Positions 11,758-25,460 of a DNA stretch of 64,000 nt are shown one piece after another. The notes beneath the pieces were generated by a model. That model had not been told where the DNA came from, made no database searches, and worked only from the letters and a program-made list of their open reading frames with translations. The stretch comes from Mantis religiosa (lineage: Eukaryota > Arthropoda > Insecta > Mantodea > Mantidae), in the NCBI GenBank assembly GCA_030765055.1, contig JAUKNK010000147.1:4050001-4114000 (forward strand), given 5' to 3'. Made by a program: the position numbers and the translations under genes. Position 1 is the stretch's first letter; every line of letters begins with the position of its first letter.

Positions 11758-13437
11758 TTTTCTTTTATCCAAAAGAGCTGTTGTCAGAGAAGTCTAAGCT
11801 CTATGGAACCTCTATTCTTTCGCACTTCATTGTTTCACTATGCGGTATGCCGTAAATTTAGAGGTTTTCGTTTATCCAAAAGCGCTGTTGTCAGAGAAGT
11901 CTAAGCTCTAAGGAACCTGTATTCTTTTGCACTTCATTTGTTTCACTATGCGATGTGACGTACATTTAGAGGTTTTCTTTTATCCAAAAGCGCTGTTGTC
12001 AGAAATGTCTAAGCTCTAAGGAACCTGTATTCTTTTGCACTTCATTTGTTTCACGATGCGGTATGCCGTACATTTAGAGGTTTACTTTTATCCAAAAGCA
12101 CTGTTGTCAGAAATGTCTAAGCTCTAAGGAATCTGTATTCTTTTGCACTTCATTGTTTCACTATGCGATGTGCCGTACATTTAGAGGTTTACTTTTATCC
12201 AAAAGCGCTGTTGTCAGAAATGTCTAAGCTCTAAGGAACCTGTATTCTTTTGCACTTCATTTGTTTCACTATGCGGTATTCCGTACATTTAGAGGTTTTC
12301 TTTTATCCAAAAGCGCTGTTGTCAGAGAAGTCTAAGTTCTAAGGAACCTGTATTCTTTTGCACTTCATTTGTTTCACTATGCGGTATGCCGTACATTTAG
12401 AGGTTTTCTTTTATCCAAAAGAGCTGTTGTCAGAAATGTCTAAGCTCTAAGGAACCTGTATTCTTTTGCACTTCATTGTTTCACTATGCGATATGCCGTA
12501 CATTTAGAGGTTTTTTTTTATACAAAAGTGTTGTTGCCAACGAAGTCTAAGCTCTAAGGAACCTGTATTCTTTTGCACTTCATTTGTTTCACTATGCGAT
12601 ATGCCGTACATTTAGAGGTTTTCTTTTATCCAAAAGCGCTGTTGTCAGAGAAGTCTAAGCTCTAAGGAACCTGTATTCTTTTGCACTTCATTTGTTTCAC
12701 TATGCGATATGCCGTACATTTAGAGGTTTACTTTTATCCAAAAGAGCTGTTGTCAGAAATGTCTAAGCTCTAAGAAGCCTTCATTCTTTTGCACTTCCTT
12801 TGTTTCAGAATCCGATATGCCGTTAATTTAGAGGTTTCCTTTTATCCAAAAGAGCTGTGGTCAGAAATGTCTAAGCTCTAAGGAGCCTTCATTCTTTTGC
12901 ACTTCATTTGTTTCACTATGCGATATGCCGTATTTTCAGAGGTTTCCTTTTATCCAAAAGCGTTGTTGTCAGAGAAGTCTAAGCTCTAAGAAGCCTTCAT
13001 TCTTTTGCACTCCATTTGTTTCAGAATCCGATATGCCATAAATTTAGAGGTTTCCTTTTATCCAAAAGTGTTGTTGTCAGAGAAGTCTAAGCTCTAAGTA
13101 GCCTTCATTCTTTTGCACTTCATTTGTCTCATAATCCGATATGCCGTAAATTTAGAGGTTTCCTTTTTTCCAAAAGTGTTGTTGTCAGAGAAGTCTAAGC
13201 TCTAAGGAGCCTTCATTCTTTCGCACTCCATTTGTTTCAGAATCCGATATGCCATAAATTTAGAGGTTTCCTTTTATTCAAAAGTGTAGTGGTCAGAGAA
13301 GTCTAAGCTCTAAGGAGCCTTCATTCTTTTGCACTTCATTTGTTTCAGAATGCGATATGCCATAAATTTAGAGGTTTCTTTTTATCCAAAAGTGTAGTGG
13401 TCAGAGAAGTCTAAGCTCTAAGGAGCCTTCATTCTTT
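11370..13437 (+). repeat. Second copy of the 3165-5235 segment
   Basis: This segment matches about 3165-5235 at an overall offset of 8205 bp, as shown by TCTATGG (3595 and 11800) and CAGAATGCGATA (5141 and 13346). One unit present near 3755 is missing here, and one near 12303 is extra, so single-unit gain and loss followed the duplication. Confidence 0.8.
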
Positions 13438-16400
13438 TGCACTCCATTTGTTTCAGAATCCGATATGCCATAAATTTAGAGGTTTCCTTTTATCCAAAAC
13501 TGTAGTGGTCAGAGCAGTCTAAGCTCTAAGGGGCCTTCATTCTTTTGCACTCCGTTTGTTTCAGAATCCGATATGCCGTAAATTTAGAGGTTTCCTTTAA
13601 TCCAAAAGTGTTGTTGTCAGAGAAGTCTAAGCTCTAAGGAGCCTTCAATCTTTTGCACTTCATTTGTTTCACTTTGCGATATGCCGTATTTTCAGAGGTT
13701 TCCTTTTATCCAAAAGTGTTGTTGTCAGAGAAGTCTAAGCTCTAAGGAGCCTTCATTCTTTTGCACTCCATTTGTTTCAGAATCCGATATGCCATAAATT
13801 TAGAGGTTTCCTTTTATTCAAAAGTGTAGTGGTCAGAGAAGTCTAAGCTCTAAGGAGCCTTCATTCTTTTGCACTTCATTTGTTTCAGAATGCGATATGC
13901 CATAAATTTAGAGGTTTCTTTTTATCCAAAAGTGTAGTGGTCAGAGAAGTCTAAGCTCTAAGGAGCCTTCATTCTTTTGCACTCCATTTGTTTCAGAATC
14001 CGATATGCCATAAATTTAGAGGTTTCCTTTTATCCAAAACTGTAGTGGTCAGAGCAGTCTAAGCTCTAAGGGGCCTTCATTCTTTTGCACTCCGTTTGTT
14101 TCAGAATCCGATATGCCGTAAATTTAGAGGTTTCCTTTAATCCAAAAGTGTTGTTGTCAGAGAAGTCTAAGCTCTAAGGAGCCTTCATTCTTTTGCACTC
14201 CATTTGTTTCAGAATCCGATATGCCATAAATTTAGAGGTTTCCTTTTATCCAAAAGTGTAGTGGTCAGAGCAGTCTAAGCTCTAAGGAGCCTTCATTCTT
14301 TTGCACTTCATTTGTTTCAGAATCCGATATGCCGTAAATTTAGAGGTTTCCTTTAATCCAAAAGTGTTGTTGTCAGAGAAGTCTAAGCTCTAAGGAGCCT
14401 TCATTCTTTTGCACTCCATTTGCTTCAGAATCCGATATGCCATAAATTTAGAGGTTTCCTTTTATCCAAAAGTGTAGTGGTCAGAGCAGTCTAAGCTCTA
14501 AGGAGCCTTCATTCTTTTGCACTTCATTTGTTTCAGAATCCGATATGCCGTAAATTTAGAGGTTTCCTTTAATCCAAAAATGTTGTTGTCAGAGAAGTCT
14601 AAGCTCTAAGGAGCCTTCATTCTTTTGCACTCCATTTGTTTCAGAATCTGATATGCCATAAATTTAGAGGTTTCCTTTTATCCAAAAGTGTAGTGGTCAG
14701 AGCAGTCTAAGCTCTAAGGAGCCTTCATTCTTTTGCACTCCATTTGTTTCAGAATCCGATATGCCGTAAATTTAGAGGTTTCCTTTAATCCAAAAGTGTT
14801 GTTGTCAGAGAAGTCTAAGCTCTAAGGAGCCTTCATTCTTTTGCACTCCATTTGTTTCAGAATCCGATATGCCATAAATTTAGAGGTTTCCTTTAATCCA
14901 AAAGTGTAGTGGTCAGAGCAGTCTAAGCTCTAAGGAGCCTTCATTCTTTTGCACTTCATTTGTTTTAGAATCCGATATGCCATAAATTTAGAGGTTTCCT
15001 TTTATTCAAAAGTGTAGAGGTCAGAGAAGTCTAAGCTCTAAAGAGCCTTCATTCTTTTGCACTCCATTTGTTTCAGAATCCGATATGCCATAAATTTAGA
15101 GGTTTCCTTTTATTCAAAAGTGTAGTGGTCAGAGAAGTCTAAGCTCTAAGGAGCCTTCAATCTTTTGCACTTCATTTGTTTCACTTTGCGATATGCCGTA
15201 TTTTCAGAGGTTTCCTTTTATCCAAAAGTGTTGTTGTCAGAGAAGTCTAAGCTCTAAGGAGCCTTCATTCTTTTGCACTCCATTTGTTTCAGAATCCGAT
15301 ATGCCATAAATTTAGAGGTTTCCTTTTATTCAAAAGTGTAGTGGTCAGAGAAGCCTAAGCTCTAAGGAGCCTTCATTCTTTTGCACTCCATTTGTTTCAG
15401 AATCCGATATGCCATAAATTTAGAGGTTTCCTTTTATCCAAAAGTGTAGTGGTCAGAGAAGTCTAAGCTCTAAGGAGCCTTCATTCTTTTGCACTCCATT
15501 TGTTTCAGAATCCGATATGCCGTAAATTTATAGGTTTCCTTTTATCCAAAAGTGTTGTTGTCAGAGAAGTGTAAGCTTTAAGGAGCCTTCATTCTTTTGC
15601 ACTCCATTTGTTTCAGAATCCGATATGCCATAAATTTAGAGGTTTCCTTTTTTCCAAAAGTGTAGTGGTCAGAGAAGTCTAAGCTCTAAGGAGCCTTCAT
15701 TATTTTGCACTCCATTTGTTTCAGAATCCGATATGCCATAAATTTAGAGGTTTCCTTTTATCCAAAACTGTAGTGGTCAGAGAAGCCTAAGCTCTAAGGA
15801 GCCTTCATTCTTTTGCACTCCATTTGTTTCAGAATCCGATATGCCATAAATTTAGAGGTTTCCTTTTATCCAAAAGTGTAGTGGTCAGAGAAGTCTAAGT
15901 TCTAAGGAGCCTTCATTCTTTTGCACTCCATTTGTTTCAGAATCCGATATGCCGTAAATTTAGAGGTTTCCTTTTATCCAAAAGTGTAGTGGTCAGAGAA
16001 GTCTAAGCTCTAAGGAGCCTTCATTCTTTTGCACTCCATTTGTTTCAGAATCCGATATGCCGTAAATTTAGAGGTTTCCTTTTATCCAAAAGTGTAGTGG
16101 TCAGAGAAGTCTAAGCTCTAAGGAGCCTTCATTCTTTTGCACTTCATTTGTTTCAGAATCCGATATGCCGTAAATTTAGAGGTTTCCTTTAATCCAAAAG
16201 TGTTGTTGTCAGAGAAGTCTAAGCTCTAAGGAGCCTTCATTCTTTTGCACTCCATTTGTTTCAGAATCCGATATGCCATAAATTTAGAGGTTTCCTTTTA
16301 TCCAAAAGTGTAGTGGTCAGAGCAGTCTAAGCTCTAAGGAGCCTTCATTCTTTTGCACTCCATTTGTTTCAGAATCCGATATGCCGTAAATTTAGAGGTT

Positions 16401-19400
16401 TCCTTTAATCCGAAAGTGTTGTTGTCAGAGAAATCTAAGCTCTAAGTAGCCTTCATTCTTTTGCACTCCATTTGTTTCAGAATCCGATATGCCGTAAATT
16501 TAGAGGTTTCCTTTTATCCAAAAGTGTAGTGGTCAGAGAAGTCTAAGCTCTAAGGAGCCTTCATTCTTTTGCACTCCATTTGTTTCAGAATCCGATATGC
16601 CATAAATTTAGAGGTTTCCTTTTATCCAAAAGTGTAGTGGTCAGAGCAGTCTAAGCTCTAAGGAGCCTTCATTCTTTTGCACTTCGTTTGTTTCAGAATC
16701 CGATATGCCGTAAATTTAGAGGTTTCCTTTAATCCAAAAGTGTTGTTGTCAGAGAAGTCTAAGCTCTAAGGAGCCTTCATTCTTTTGCACTCCATTTGTT
16801 TCAGAATCCGATATGCCATAAATTTAGAGGTTTCCTTTTATCCAAAAGTGTAGTGGTCAGAGCAGTCTAAGCTCTAAGGAGCCTTCATTCTTTTGCACTC
16901 CATTTGTTTCAGAATCCGATATGCCATAAATTTAGAGGTTTCCTTTAATCCAAAAGTGTTGTTGTCAGAGAAGTCTAAGCTCTAAGGAGCCTTCATTCTT
17001 TTGCACTCCATTTGTTTCAGAATCCGATATGCCATAAATTTAGAGGTTTCCTTTTATCCAAAAGTGTAGTGGTCAGAGCAGTCTAAGCTCTAAGGAGCCT
17101 TCATTCTTTTGCACTCCATTTGTTTCAGAATCCGATATGCCGTAAATTTAGAGGTTTCCTTTAATCCGAAAGTGTTGTTGTCAGAGAAGTCTAAGCTCTA
17201 AGTAGCCTTCATTCTTTTGCACTCCATTTGTTTCAGAATCCGATATGCCGTAAATTTAGAGGTTTCCTTTTATCCAAAAGTGTAGTGGTCAGAGAAGTCT
17301 AAGCTCTAAGGAGCCTTTATTCTTTTGCACTCCATTTGTTTCAGAATCCGATATGCCATAAATTTAGAGGTTTCCTTTTATCCAAAAGTGTAGTGGTCAG
17401 AGCAGTCTAAGCTCTAAGGAGCCTTCATTCTTTTGCACTTCATTTGTTTCAGAATCCGATATGCCGTAAATTTAGAGGTTTCCTTTAATCCAAAAGTGTT
17501 GATGTCAGAGAAGTCTAAGCTCTAAGGCGCCTTCATTCTTTTGCACTCCATTTGTTTCAGAATCAGATATGCCATAAATTTAGAGGTTTCCTTTAATCCA
17601 AAAGTGTAGTGGTCAGAGCAGTCTAAGCTCTAAGGAGCCTTCATTCTTTTGCACTTCATTTGTTTTAGAATCAGATATGCCATAAATTTAGAGGTTTCCT
17701 TTTATTCAAAAGTGTAGTGGTCAGAGAAGTCTAAGCTCTAAGGAGCCTTCATTCTTTTGCACTCCATTTGTTTCAGAATCCGATATGCCATAAATTTAGA
17801 GGTTTCCTTTTATTCAGAAGTGTAGTAGTCAGAGAAGTCTAAGCTCTAAGGAGCCTTCATTCTTTTGCACTTCATTTGTTTCACTATGCGATATGCCGTA
17901 TTTTCAGAGGTTTCCTTTTATCCAAAAGTGTTGTTGTCAGAGAAGTCTAAGCTCTAAGGAGCCTTCATTCTTTTGCACTCCATTTGTTTCAGAATCCGAT
18001 ATGCCATAAATTTAGAGGTATCCTTTTATTCAAAAGTGTAGTGGTCACAGAAGTCTAAGCTCTAAGGAGCCTTCATTCTTTTGCACTCCATTTGTTTCAG
18101 AATCCGATATGCCATAAATTTAGAGGTTTCCTTTTATCCAAAAGTTTTGTTGTCAGAGAAGTCTAAGTTCTAAGGAGCCTTCATTCTTTTGCACTCCGTT
18201 TGTTTCAGAATCCGATATGCCATAAATTTAGAGGTTTCCTTTTATCCAAAAGTGTAGTGGTCAGAGAAGTCTAAGCTCTAAGTAGCCTTCATTCTTTTGC
18301 ACACCATTTGTTTCAGAATCCGATATGCCGTAAATTTAGAGGTTTCCTTTTATCCAAAAGTTTAGAGGTCAGAGAAGTCTAAGCTCTAAGAAGCCTTCAT
18401 TCTTTTGCACACCATTTGTTTCAGAATCCGTTATGCCATAAATTTAGAGGTTTCCTTTTATCCAAAAGTGTTGTTGTCAGAGAAGTCTAAGTTCTAAGGA
18501 GCCTTCATTCTTTTGCACACCATTTGTTTCAGAATCCGTTATGCCGTACATTTAGAGGTTTCCTTTTATCCAAAAGTGTAGTGGTCAGAGAAGTCTAAGC
18601 TCTAAGAAGCCTTCATTCTTTTGCACACCATTTGTTTCAGAATCCGATATGCCATAAATTTAGAGGTTTCCTTTTATCCAAAAGTGTAGTGGTCAGAGAA
18701 GTCTAAGCTCTAAGGAGCCTTCATTCTTTTGCACTCCATTTGTTTCAGAATCCGATATGCCGTAAATTTAGAGGTTTCCTTTTATCCAAAAGTGTAGTGG
18801 TCAGAGAAGTCTAAGCTCTAAGGAGCCTTCATTCTTTTGCACTCCATTTGTTTCAGAATCCGATATGCCGTAAATTTAGAGGTTTCCTTTTATCCAAAAG
18901 TGTAGTGGTCAGAGAAGTCTAAGCTCTAAGGAGCCTTCATTCTTTTGCACTTCATTTGTTTCAGAATCCGATATGCCGTAAATTTAGAGGTTTCCTTTAA
19001 TCCAAAAGTGTTGTTGTCAGAGAAGTCTAAGCTCTAAGGCGCCTTCATTCTTTTGCACTCCATTTGTTTCAGAATCCGATATGCCATAAATTTAGAGGTT
19101 TCCTTTAATCCAAAAGTGTAGTGGTCAGAGCAGTCTAAGCTCTAAGGAGCCTTCATTCTTTTGCACTTCATTTGTTTTAGAATCCGATATGCCATAAATT
19201 TAGAGGTTTCCTTTTATTCAAAAGTGTAGTGGTCAGAGAAGTCTAAGCTCTAAGGAGCCTTCATTCTTTTGCACTCCATTTGTTTCAGAATCCGATATGC
19301 CATAAATTTAGAGGTTTCCTTTTATTCAAAAGTGTAGTGGTCAGAGAAGTCTAAGCTCTAAGGAGCCTTCATTCTTTTGCACTTCATTTGTTTCACTATG

Positions 19401-22400
19401 CGATATGCCGTATTTTCAAAGGTTTCCTTTTATCCAAAAGTGTTGTTGTCAGAGAAGTCTAAGCTCTAAGGAGCCTTCATTCTTTTGCACTCCATTTGTT
19501 TCAGAATCCGATATGCCATAAATTTAGAGGTATCCTTTTATTCAAAAGTGTAGTGGTCAGAGAAGTCTAAGCTCTAAGGAGCCTTCATTCTTTTGCACTC
19601 CATTTGTTTCAGAATCCGATATGCCATAAATTTAGAGGTTTCATTTTATCCAAAAGTGTAGTGGTCAGAGAAGTCTAAGCTCTAAGGAGCCTTCATTCCT
19701 TTGCACTCCATTTGTTTCAGAATCCGATATGCCATAAATTTAGAGGTTTCCTTTTATCCAAAAGTGTTGTTGTCAGAGAAGTCTAAGTTCTAAGGAGCCT
19801 TCATTCATTTGCACTCCGTTTGTTTCAGAATCCGATATGCCGTAAATTTAGAGGTTTCCTTTTATCCAAAAGTTTAGTGGTCAGAGAAGTCTAAGCTCTA
19901 AGAAGCCTTCATTCTTTTGCACACCAATTGTTTCAGAATCCGTTATGCCATAAATTTAGAGGTTTCCTTTTATCCAAAAGTGTTGTTGTCAGAGAAGTCT
20001 AAGTTCTAAGGAGCCTTCATTCTTTTGCACACCATTTGTTTCAGAATCTGATATGCCGTACATTTAGAGGTTTCCTTTTATCCAAAAGTGTAGTGGTCAG
20101 AGAAGTCTAAGCTCTAAGAAGCCTTCATTCTTTTGCACACCATTAGTTTCAGAATCCGATATGCCATAAAATTAGAGGTTTCCTTTTATCCAAAAGTGTA
20201 GTGGTCAGCGAAGTCTAAGCTCTAAGGAGCCTTCATTCTTTTGCACTCCATTTGTTTCAGAATCCTATATGCCGTAAATTTAGAGGTTTCCTTTTATCCA
20301 AAAGTGTAGTGGTCAGAGAAGTCTAAGCTATAAGGAGCCTTCATTCTTTTGCACTTCATTTGTTTCAGAATCCGATATGCCGTAAATTTAGAGGTTTCCT
20401 TTTATCCAAAAGTGTAGTGGTCAGAGAAGTCTTAGCTCTAAGGAGCCTTCATTCTTTTGCACTTCATTTGTTTCAGAATCCGATATGCCGTAAATTTAGA
20501 GGTTTCCTTTAATCCAAAAGTGTTGTTGTCAGAGAAGTCTAGGCTCTAAGGAGCCTTCATTCTTTTGCACTCCATTTGTTTCAGAATCCGATATGCCATA
20601 AATTTAGAGGTTTCCTTTTATCCAAAAGTGTAGTGGTCAGAGCAGTCTAAGCTCTAAGGAGCCTTCATTCTTTTGCACTTCATTTGTTTCAGAATCCGAT
20701 ATGCCGTAAATTTAGAGGTTTCCTTTAATCCAAAAGTGTTGTTGTCAGAGAAGTCTAAGCTCTAAGTAGGGTTCATTCTTTTGCACTCCATTTGTTTCAG
20801 AATCCGATATGCCGTAAATTTAGAGGTTTCCTTTTATCCAAAAGTGTAGTGGTCAGAGAAGTCTAAGCTCTAAGGAGCCTTCATTCTTTTGCACTCCATT
20901 TGTTTCAGAATCCGATATGCCATAAATTTAGAGGTTTCCTTTTATCCAAAAGTGTAGTGGTCAGAGCAGTCTAAGCTCTAAGGAGCCTTCATTCTTTTGC
21001 ACTTCATTTGTTTCAGAATCCGATATGCCGTAAATTTAGAGGATTCCTTTAATCCAAAAGTGTTGTTGTCAGAGAAGTCTAAGCTCTAAGGCGCCTTCAT
21101 TCTTTTGCACTCCATTTGTTTCAGAATCCGATATGCCATAAATTTAGAGGTTTCCTTTAATCCAAAAGTGTAGTGGTCAGAGCGGTCTAAGCTCTAAGGA
21201 GCCTTCATTCTTTTGCACTTCATTTGTTTTAGAATCCGATATGCCATAAATTTAGAGGTTTCCTTTTATTCAAAAGTGTAGTGGTCAGAGAAGTCTAAGC
21301 TCTAAGAAGCCTTCATTCTTTTGCACTCCATTTGTTTCAGAATCCGATATGCCATAAATTTAGAGGTTTCCTTTTATTCAAAAGTGTAGTGGTCAGAGAA
21401 GTCTAAGCTCTAAGGAGCCTTCATTCTTTTGCACTTCATTTTTTTCACTATGCGATATGCCGTATTTTCAGAGGTTTCCTTTTATCCAAAAGTGTTGTTG
21501 TCAGAGAAGTCTAAGCTCTAAGGAGCCTTCATTCTTTTGCACTCCATTTGTTTCAGAATCCGATATGCCATAAATTTAGAGGTATCCTTTTATCCAAAAG
21601 TGTAGTGGTCAGAGAAGTCTAAGCTCTAAGGAGCCTTCATTCTTTTGCACTCCATTTGTTTCAGAATCCGATATGCCATAAATTTAGAGGTTTCCTTTTA
21701 TCCAAAAGTGTAGTGGTCAGAGAAGTCTAAGCTCTAAGGAGCCTTCATTCTTTTGCACTCCATTTGTTTCAGAATCCGATATGCCATAAATTTAGAGGTT
21801 TCCTTTTATCCAAAAGTGTTGTTGTCAGAGAAGTCTAAGTTCTAAGGAGCCTTCATTCTTTTGCACTCCGTTTGTTTCAGAATCCGATATGCCATACATT
21901 TAGGGGTTTCCTTTTATCCAAAAGTGTAGTGGTCAGAGAAGTCTAAGCTCTAAGTAGGCTTCATTCTTTTGCACACCATTTGTTTCCGAATCCGATATGC
22001 CGTAAATTTAGAGGTTTCCTTTTATCCAAAAGTTTAGTGGTCAGAGAAGTCTAAGCTCTAAGAAGCCTTCATTCTTTTGCACACCATTTGTTTCAGAATC
22101 CGTTATGCCATAAATTTAGAGGTTTCCTTTTATCCAAAAGTGTTGTCAGAGAAGTCTAAGTTCCAAGGAGCCTTCATTCTTTTGCACACCATTTGTTTCA
22201 GAATCCGATATGCCGTACATTTAGAGGTTTCCTTTTATCCAAAAGTGTAGTGGTCAGAGAAGTGTAAGCTCTAAGGAGCCTTCATTCTTTTGCACTCCAT
22301 TTGTTTCAGAATCCGATATGCCATAAATTTAGAGGTTTCCTTTTATCCAAAAGTGTAGTGGTCAGAGAAGTCTAAGCTCTAAGGAGCCTTCATTCTTTTG

Positions 22401-23010
22401 CACTCCATTTGTTTCAGAATCCGATATGCCATAAATTTAGAGGTTTCCTTTTATCCAAAACTGTAGTGGTCAGAGAAGCCTAAGCTCTAAGGAGCCTTCA
22501 TTCTTTTGCACTCCATTTGTTTCAGAATCCGATATGCCATAAATTTAGAGGTTTCCTTTTATCCAAAAATGTAGTGGTCAGTGAAGTCTTAGCTCTAAGG
22601 AGCCTTCATTCTTTTGCACTCCATTTGTTTCAGAATCCGATATGCCGTAAATTTAGAGGTTTCCTTTTATCCAAAAGTGTAGTGGTCAGAGAAGTCTAAG
22701 CTCTAAGGAGCCTTCATTCTTTTGCACTCCGTTTGTTTCAGAATCCGATATGCCATAAATTTAGAGGTTTCCTTTTATCCAAAGGTGTTGTTGTCAGAGA
22801 AGTCTAAGCTCTAAGGAGCCTTCATTCTTTTGCACTCCATGTGTTTCGGAATCCGACATGCCATAAATTTCGAGGTTTCCTTTTATCCAAAAGTGTAGTG
22901 TTCAGAGAAGGCTAAGCTCTAAGGAGCCTTCATTCTTTTGCACTCCATTTGTTTCAGAATCCAATATGCCGTAAATTTAGAGGTTTCCTTTTTATCCAAA
23001 AGTGTTGTGG
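12771..23010 (+). repeat. Long B-type satellite field with nested multimers
   Basis: Nearly all units are B-type. Local duplications are visible as shared rare variants at whole-unit spacing. CCAAAACTGTAGTGG recurs after 540 bp (near 13496 and 14036), TCCTTTAATCCG after 756 bp (16401 and 17157), and GGTATCC after 1512 then 2052 bp (18017, 19529, 21581). TTTCAGAATCCGTTATGCC with CACACCATTTG marks another sublineage from about 18300 onward. No gene is present. Confidence 0.88.
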
Positions 23011-24720
23011 TCAGAGAAGTCTAAGTTCTAAGAAACCTGTATTCTTTTGCACTTCATTTGTTTCAGAATCACATATGCCTTAACTTTAGAGGTTTCCTCT
23101 AATCCAAATGCGTTGTTGTCAGAGAAGTCTAAGCTCTAAGGAACCTGTATTCTTTTGCACTTCATTAGTTTCAGAATCACATATGCCGTAAATTTAGAGG
23201 TTTCCTGTTATCCAAATGCGTTGTTGTCAGAGAAGTCTAAGCTCTAAGGAACCTGTATTCTTTTGCACTTCATTAGTTTCAGAATCACATATGCCTTAAA
23301 TTTAGAGGTTTCCTGTTATCCAAATCCGTTGTTGTCAGAGAAGTCTAGGCTCTAAGGAACCTGTATACTTTTGCACTTCATTTGTTTCAGAATCACATAT
23401 GCCGTAAATTTAGAGGTTTCCTATTATACAAATGGGTGTGTCAGAGGAGCCTAAGCTGTAAGGAACCTGTATTCTTTTGACTTTCTTTTGTTTCACTATG
23501 CGGTATGCTGTAAATTTAGAGGTTTCCATTTATCCAAAAGTGTTTTTACCAAAGAAGTCTAAGCACTAAGGAGCCTGTATTCTTTTGCACATCATTTGTT
23601 TCAGAATCACATATGCCGTAAATTTAGAGGTTTCCTGTTATCCAAATGCGTTGTTGTCAGAGAAGTCTAAGCTCTAAGGAACCTGTATTCTTTTGCACTT
23701 CATTAGTTTCAGAATCACATATGCCTTAAATTTAGAGGTTTCCTGTTATCCAAATCCGTTGTTGTCAGAGAAGTCTAGGCTCTAAGGAACCTGTATACTT
23801 TTGCACTTCATTTGTTTCAGAATCACATATGCCGTAAATTTAGAGGTTTCCTATTATACAAATGGGTGTGTCAGAGGAGCCTAAGCTGTAAGGAACCTGT
23901 ATTCTTTTGACTTTCTTTTGTTTCACTATGCGATATGCCGTAAATTTAGAGGTTTGTTTTATCCAAAAGCGTTGTTGCCGGAGATATCTAAACTCTAAAG
24001 GAGTCGGCATTCTTTTTACTTTAATTTGTTTCACTATCCGATATGCCGTAAATTTAGAGGTTTGTTTTATCCAAAAGTGTTGTTGACAGAGATGTCTAAA
24101 CTCTAAGGAGCCAGTATTGTTTTGAACTCCATTTGTTTCACAATGCGATATGTCGTCAATTTAGATGTTTCCTTTTATCCAAAAGCTTACTTCTCAGAGA
24201 AATCTAAGCCCTAAGGAGCCAGTATTGTTTTGAACTTCATTTGCTTCACAATGCGATCTATCGTCAATTTAGATATTTTCTTTTAATCAAAGCGCTGTTG
24301 TCAGAGATGTCTAAGCTCTAAGGAACCTGTATTCTTTTGTACTTCATTTGTGTCACTATGCGATATGCTGTACATTTAGAGGTTTTCTTTTACCCAAAAG
24401 CGCTGTTGTCAGAGAAGTCTAAGCTCTAAGGAACCTGTATTCTTTTGCACTTCATTTGTTTCACTATGCGGTATGCCGTAAATTTAGAGGTTTTCTTTTA
24501 TCCAAAAGTGTTGTTGCCAACGAAGTCTAAGCTCTAAGGAGCCTGAATTCTTTTGCACTTCATTTGTTTCACTATGCGATATGCCGTAAATTTAGAGGTT
24601 TTCTTTTATCCAAAAGTGTTGTTGCCAACGAAGTCTAAGCTCTAAGGAACCTGTATTCTTTTGCACTTCATTTGTTCAACTATGCGAAATGCCGTACATT
24701 TAGAAGTTTTCTTTTATCCA
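19850..24720 (+). repeat. B-D-C-A higher-order block, copy 1
   Basis: The order is B units, D units (about 23011-23925), C units (to about 24295), then A units to TATGCGAAATGCC at 24681. It matches 25460-30119: AGGCTC at 20541 and 26150 and GGTATCC at 21581 and 27190 give an offset of 5609, while GTTGTTGCCG gives 5506 and TATGCGAAAT 5398. The offset changes reflect local gain or loss of units. The left edge is approximate. Confidence 0.75.
23011..23925 (+). repeat. D-type satellite patch with a 430-bp internal duplication
   Basis: Units have CAGAATCACATATGCC, CATTAGTTTC and CCAAATGCGTTG. AATGGGTGTGTCAGAGG occurs at 23431 and again at 23861, an offset of 430 bp (about four units). The duplicated stretch spans roughly 23190-23500 and 23620-23930. 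Confidence 0.82.
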
Positions 24721-25460
24721 AAAGTGTTGTTGTCAGAGAAGTCTAAGCTCTAAGGAGCCTTCATTCTTTTGCACTCCATTTGTTTCAGAATCCGATATGC
24801 CGTAAATTTCGAGGTTTCCTTTTATCCAAAAGTGTTGTTGTCAGAGAAGTCTAAGATCTAAGGAGCCTTCAATATTTTGCACTTCATTTGTTTCAGAATC
24901 CGATATGCCATAAATTTAGAGGTTTCCTTTTATCCAAAAGTGTAGTGGTCAGAGAAGTCTAAGCTCTAAGGATTCTTCATTCTTTTGCACTCCATTTGTT
25001 TCAGAAATCGATATGCGGTAAATTTAGAGGTTTCCTTTTATCCAAAAGTGTTGTTGTCAGAGAAGTCTAAGCTCTAAGGATCCTTCATTCTTTTGCACTC
25101 CATGTGTTTCAGAATCCGATATGCCGTAAATTTAGAGGTTTCCTTTTATCCAAAAGTGTAGTGGTCAGAGAAGTCTAAGCTCTAAGGAGCCTTCATTCTT
25201 TTGCACTCCATTTGTTTCAGAATCCGATATGCCGTAAATTTAGAGGTTTCCTTTTTATCCAAAAGTGTTGTGGTCAGAGAAGTCTAAGTTCAAAGAAACC
25301 TGTATTCTTTTGCACTTCATTTGTTTCAGAATCACATATGCCTTAACTTTAGAGGTTTCCTGTTATCCAAATGCGTTGTTTTCAGAGAAGTCTAAGCTCT
25401 AAGGAACCTGTATTCTTATGCACTTCGTTTGCTTCATAATCACATATGACTTAAATTTAG
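24721..25460 (+). repeat. Mixed B and D spacer between higher-order blocks
   Basis: About seven units lie between copy 1 and copy 2. They are mostly B-type (to about 25275), then D-type with CAGAATCACATATGCC and CATATGACTTAAAT. The change back to B at about 25456 falls within a unit. Confidence 0.7.
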
